64,000 bases of DNA from Enoplolaimus lenunculus. Its lineage: Eukaryota > Nematoda > Enoplea > Enoplida > Thoracostomopsidae. The position numbers were made by a program, and so were the translations under genes. The notes under the pieces are model-generated. The model was not told where the DNA came from and did no database searches. It saw only the letters and a list, made by a program, of their open reading frames with translations. Within the stretch, counting starts at the first letter, position 1, and each line of letters opens with the position of its first letter. Positions 62,501-64,000 of the stretch are shown here, one piece after another. Location of the stretch: NCBI GenBank assembly GCA_030248215.1, contig JASANG010001107.1, forward strand, positions 744,001-808,000, read 5' to 3'.

Positions 62501-64000
62501 CTGTAGCATCAAATTTAAATCTACCAGCGAATTATGTTCCGCTAAAAAATAATATGTACATAAAACGGCACACTGATGATAGCAAGTTGTGCTCCTAGTC
62601 AGAACAAAAACTTATATCCCGCTTATAAACAGACATTTTTTAGCAAAACCCGGGCTATTTGCCCACAAAAAGTATATTTTGCAAACAACTATTTTTGCCC
62701 AATATATATACCCGTCCTTCAAGAATGCAACTTCTCGGCTAGCAATATTTTTTATCTCTATAACTGAACACTTCTGCTTTGTCCTCAGTTTTTGTCCAAC
62801 AAATTAGATCGAAAAAATTAACTCGTTTCACTCGCATTTCTCTCGTGCTTCTGTATTAGAAAGGTTTGTATACGTAGAAAAATTTTCCGGATACAAGCAT
62901 CGGAGATTGCACGGGAGCATGAACATTACTTATTTTGAAAACCGCGAACGAAAGCCCGATCTCTTTTGCTTTAACGCATAAAATGTTATCCAGCAGCTAA
63001 AACTATGTAACCTTAGAAAATTTTTTGCGGCTCTGCATCTCTCCTTTAAAACTGTGAAATTTTCGCAGTTTTTGAAAAAACGACACAAAAAGTTTTTCCC
63101 GGGAACAGTATATCTTACAACAGTATATATATTTTACCAATTAAACATCCGCATACCCCCAAATGAAAAAAACCTTGCTCAATGCTTACAAACTTCAGCA
63201 TTCATATTTTAATTGGTATTAACATAACGTTAAGAACAGTAAACATAAATTACGGACAAGCTGTAGCAACATAAAACTCACCTATTTTAGTCAAATCGGG
63301 CACAAAACTTGATGATATTGATTGTCCGAGTTTCTGAAACAAGCCTTTCCACTGTTACACACAGAAAATAATTGAAAATTATCACTGCATAGAAATTAAT
63401 CACATAAACACCAAAAACATCATTCCGTGAAACCTAACATAGGACACTCAATTTTTATGTATATTTCTCACATTAATCAACCCGGAAAATGTCGTCGACT
63501 CTGGATTACAACATTTATTTTCAAGTTTTATATTTCAATCACACACAGAATTCAATTGGCTGGTTCAGCTAATCCAACGCTACGCTATTCTACTTGCAAA
63601 ATTGAAAAATTAAAAATATCAAGATTTTTTAAAGTCAGAGTTCAGATTCAAATTCGGAGAAATGGCGGGTTAGGCGCAACCTGCATTACCTGATGAAGTC
63701 TCCGATCAAATTGTAAGCGCCCTAAGAAGTCACAGTAACTGTCGTACACCCCCGATATATCAAGAAGCAACAATTTACTTTGTAATCTGCTACGTTACTC
63801 ACATGTTCATAGTAATCAATTATTCCTTTTAAAACTCGGCGTAAATTGCTTTCCTAAAACAACACAAACTATGTCAACAACGATCATTTATAATGCTTTC
63901 GCGCTTTGCTAGTAAGGAGGAATTCTCCCCTTTTAACTCGGCCGATGCCTCCACTCGACAAATCCTCCATGTTCAGCAGCCCCCTATTCGAAAACTCACC
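53552..64000 (-). CDS. HOOK: Hook microtubule-tethering/dynein adaptor protein, 5' end outside window
   Basis: Exons: 64000 (last base of an exon beyond the window), 63803-63853, 63282-63333, 62461-62541, 62238-62305, 61621-61638 (18-nt microexon, likely), 61249-61302, 61005-61094, 60783-60877, 60218-60297, 59785-59849, 59360-59486, 59036-59121, 58699-58785, 58107-58257, 57709-57790, 57271-57411, 56690-56880, 55992-56080, 55529-55654, 55065-55136, 53686-53954, 53552-53585. All phases match; 702 residues lie in the window. The N-terminal Hook domain part reads NLRRVLKGIIDYYEH, LMLQLILGLVVHCDRKE and RIMMLEESVQHMVMRAIQ; then about 500 residues of coiled coil (SPAGRQ, KILEEKNASYM, APEIREKLLRLEHENKLLKL); the C-terminal cargo region has AMQIHRRSADERI and SFLERQRQIVSRR. 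From the family: Hook proteins activate dynein-dynactin through the Hook domain and bind FTS/FHIP cargo complexes at the C-terminus. The last exon may be skipped by reading through the donor at 53685 to a stop at 53625. Confidence 0.94.
54387..54836. mobile_element. Family C repeat, shorter copy, in HOOK intron
   Basis: Same order as 35515-36321: aagcgttttatg, gatgtccgtcggtccgtc, ccagaaacggctgatccgatt, ttagctacaggctaatttgc, and the end gagcttcgctcaacacatg..cccactacgactggt. About 350 bp shorter because internal blocks are missing. Confidence 0.75.
56131..56190. repeat. Family A left-end fragment in HOOK intron
   Basis: CAGGGTGCAACCGGAATTTC is followed by about 40 bases of family-like sequence and no right terminus within 400 bp. 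Confidence 0.55.
58445..58640. repeat. Family G GC-rich patch in HOOK intron
   Basis: A dense run of gtcgcggattg, gcggtcgcag and caaccgcgatcgcaacc words, far richer in GC than its neighbours. The first half leans on one strand and the second half on the other, as in an inverted-repeat element. Confidence 0.55.
61958..62030. repeat. TTAGGC-like patch in HOOK intron
   Basis: gcttaggcttaggactggg..agtcttaagtttaggagg, resembling the patches near 6.8, 8.2, 9.1, 10.0 and 26.6 kb. Confidence 0.45.

Overview
The window is animal (metazoan) nuclear DNA: AT-rich, with genes broken into many small exons by GT..AG introns, and introns and intergenic DNA full of short non-autonomous transposons. Five protein-coding loci can be rebuilt exon by exon because phases match at every junction, plus one weaker candidate. 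A WSC domain inside the xylosyltransferase, a single Hook-type gene and a GCP4 gene point to an invertebrate. I cannot name the phylum. Degenerate TTAGGC-like patches are present, but they are not enough to place it.

Layout. 1-6394 (minus): gamma-tubulin complex component 4 (GCP4), 10 exons, running off the left edge a few residues before its expected end. 6395-12470: intergenic, dominated by a 3.5 kb element bounded by 51-bp inverted repeats and holding a 168-bp-arm foldback. 12595-24541 (minus): complete 16-exon peptide O-xylosyltransferase with a WSC domain. 24542-25858: the shared upstream region of this gene and the divergent gene to its right. 25859-38108 (plus): STAR/KH-domain RNA-binding protein of the Sam68 (KHDRBS) type with an RGG-rich tail. 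Its third intron carries a 1.36 kb sequence repeated three times in tandem, with a hAT-like MITE inserted into one copy only. 38109-44800: intergenic, MITE-rich. 44835-45273 (minus) and 45297-45599 (plus): two small divergent two-exon genes with 23 bp between their start codons; the minus one encodes a small membrane protein. 45600-53300: repeats, including an 18-bp minisatellite of about 46 copies and a foldback element. 53552-64000 (minus): Hook microtubule adaptor, 22 exons, 5' end outside the window.

The genes are unrelated housekeeping functions: microtubule nucleation, glycosaminoglycan initiation, RNA processing, and dynein cargo linkage. I see no operon or functional cluster. The most informative material outside the genes is the transposon record: perfect 8-bp target duplications for one hAT-like family, TA targets for another, nested insertions, a dated tandem triplication, and a duplicated splice donor in the xylosyltransferase gene.
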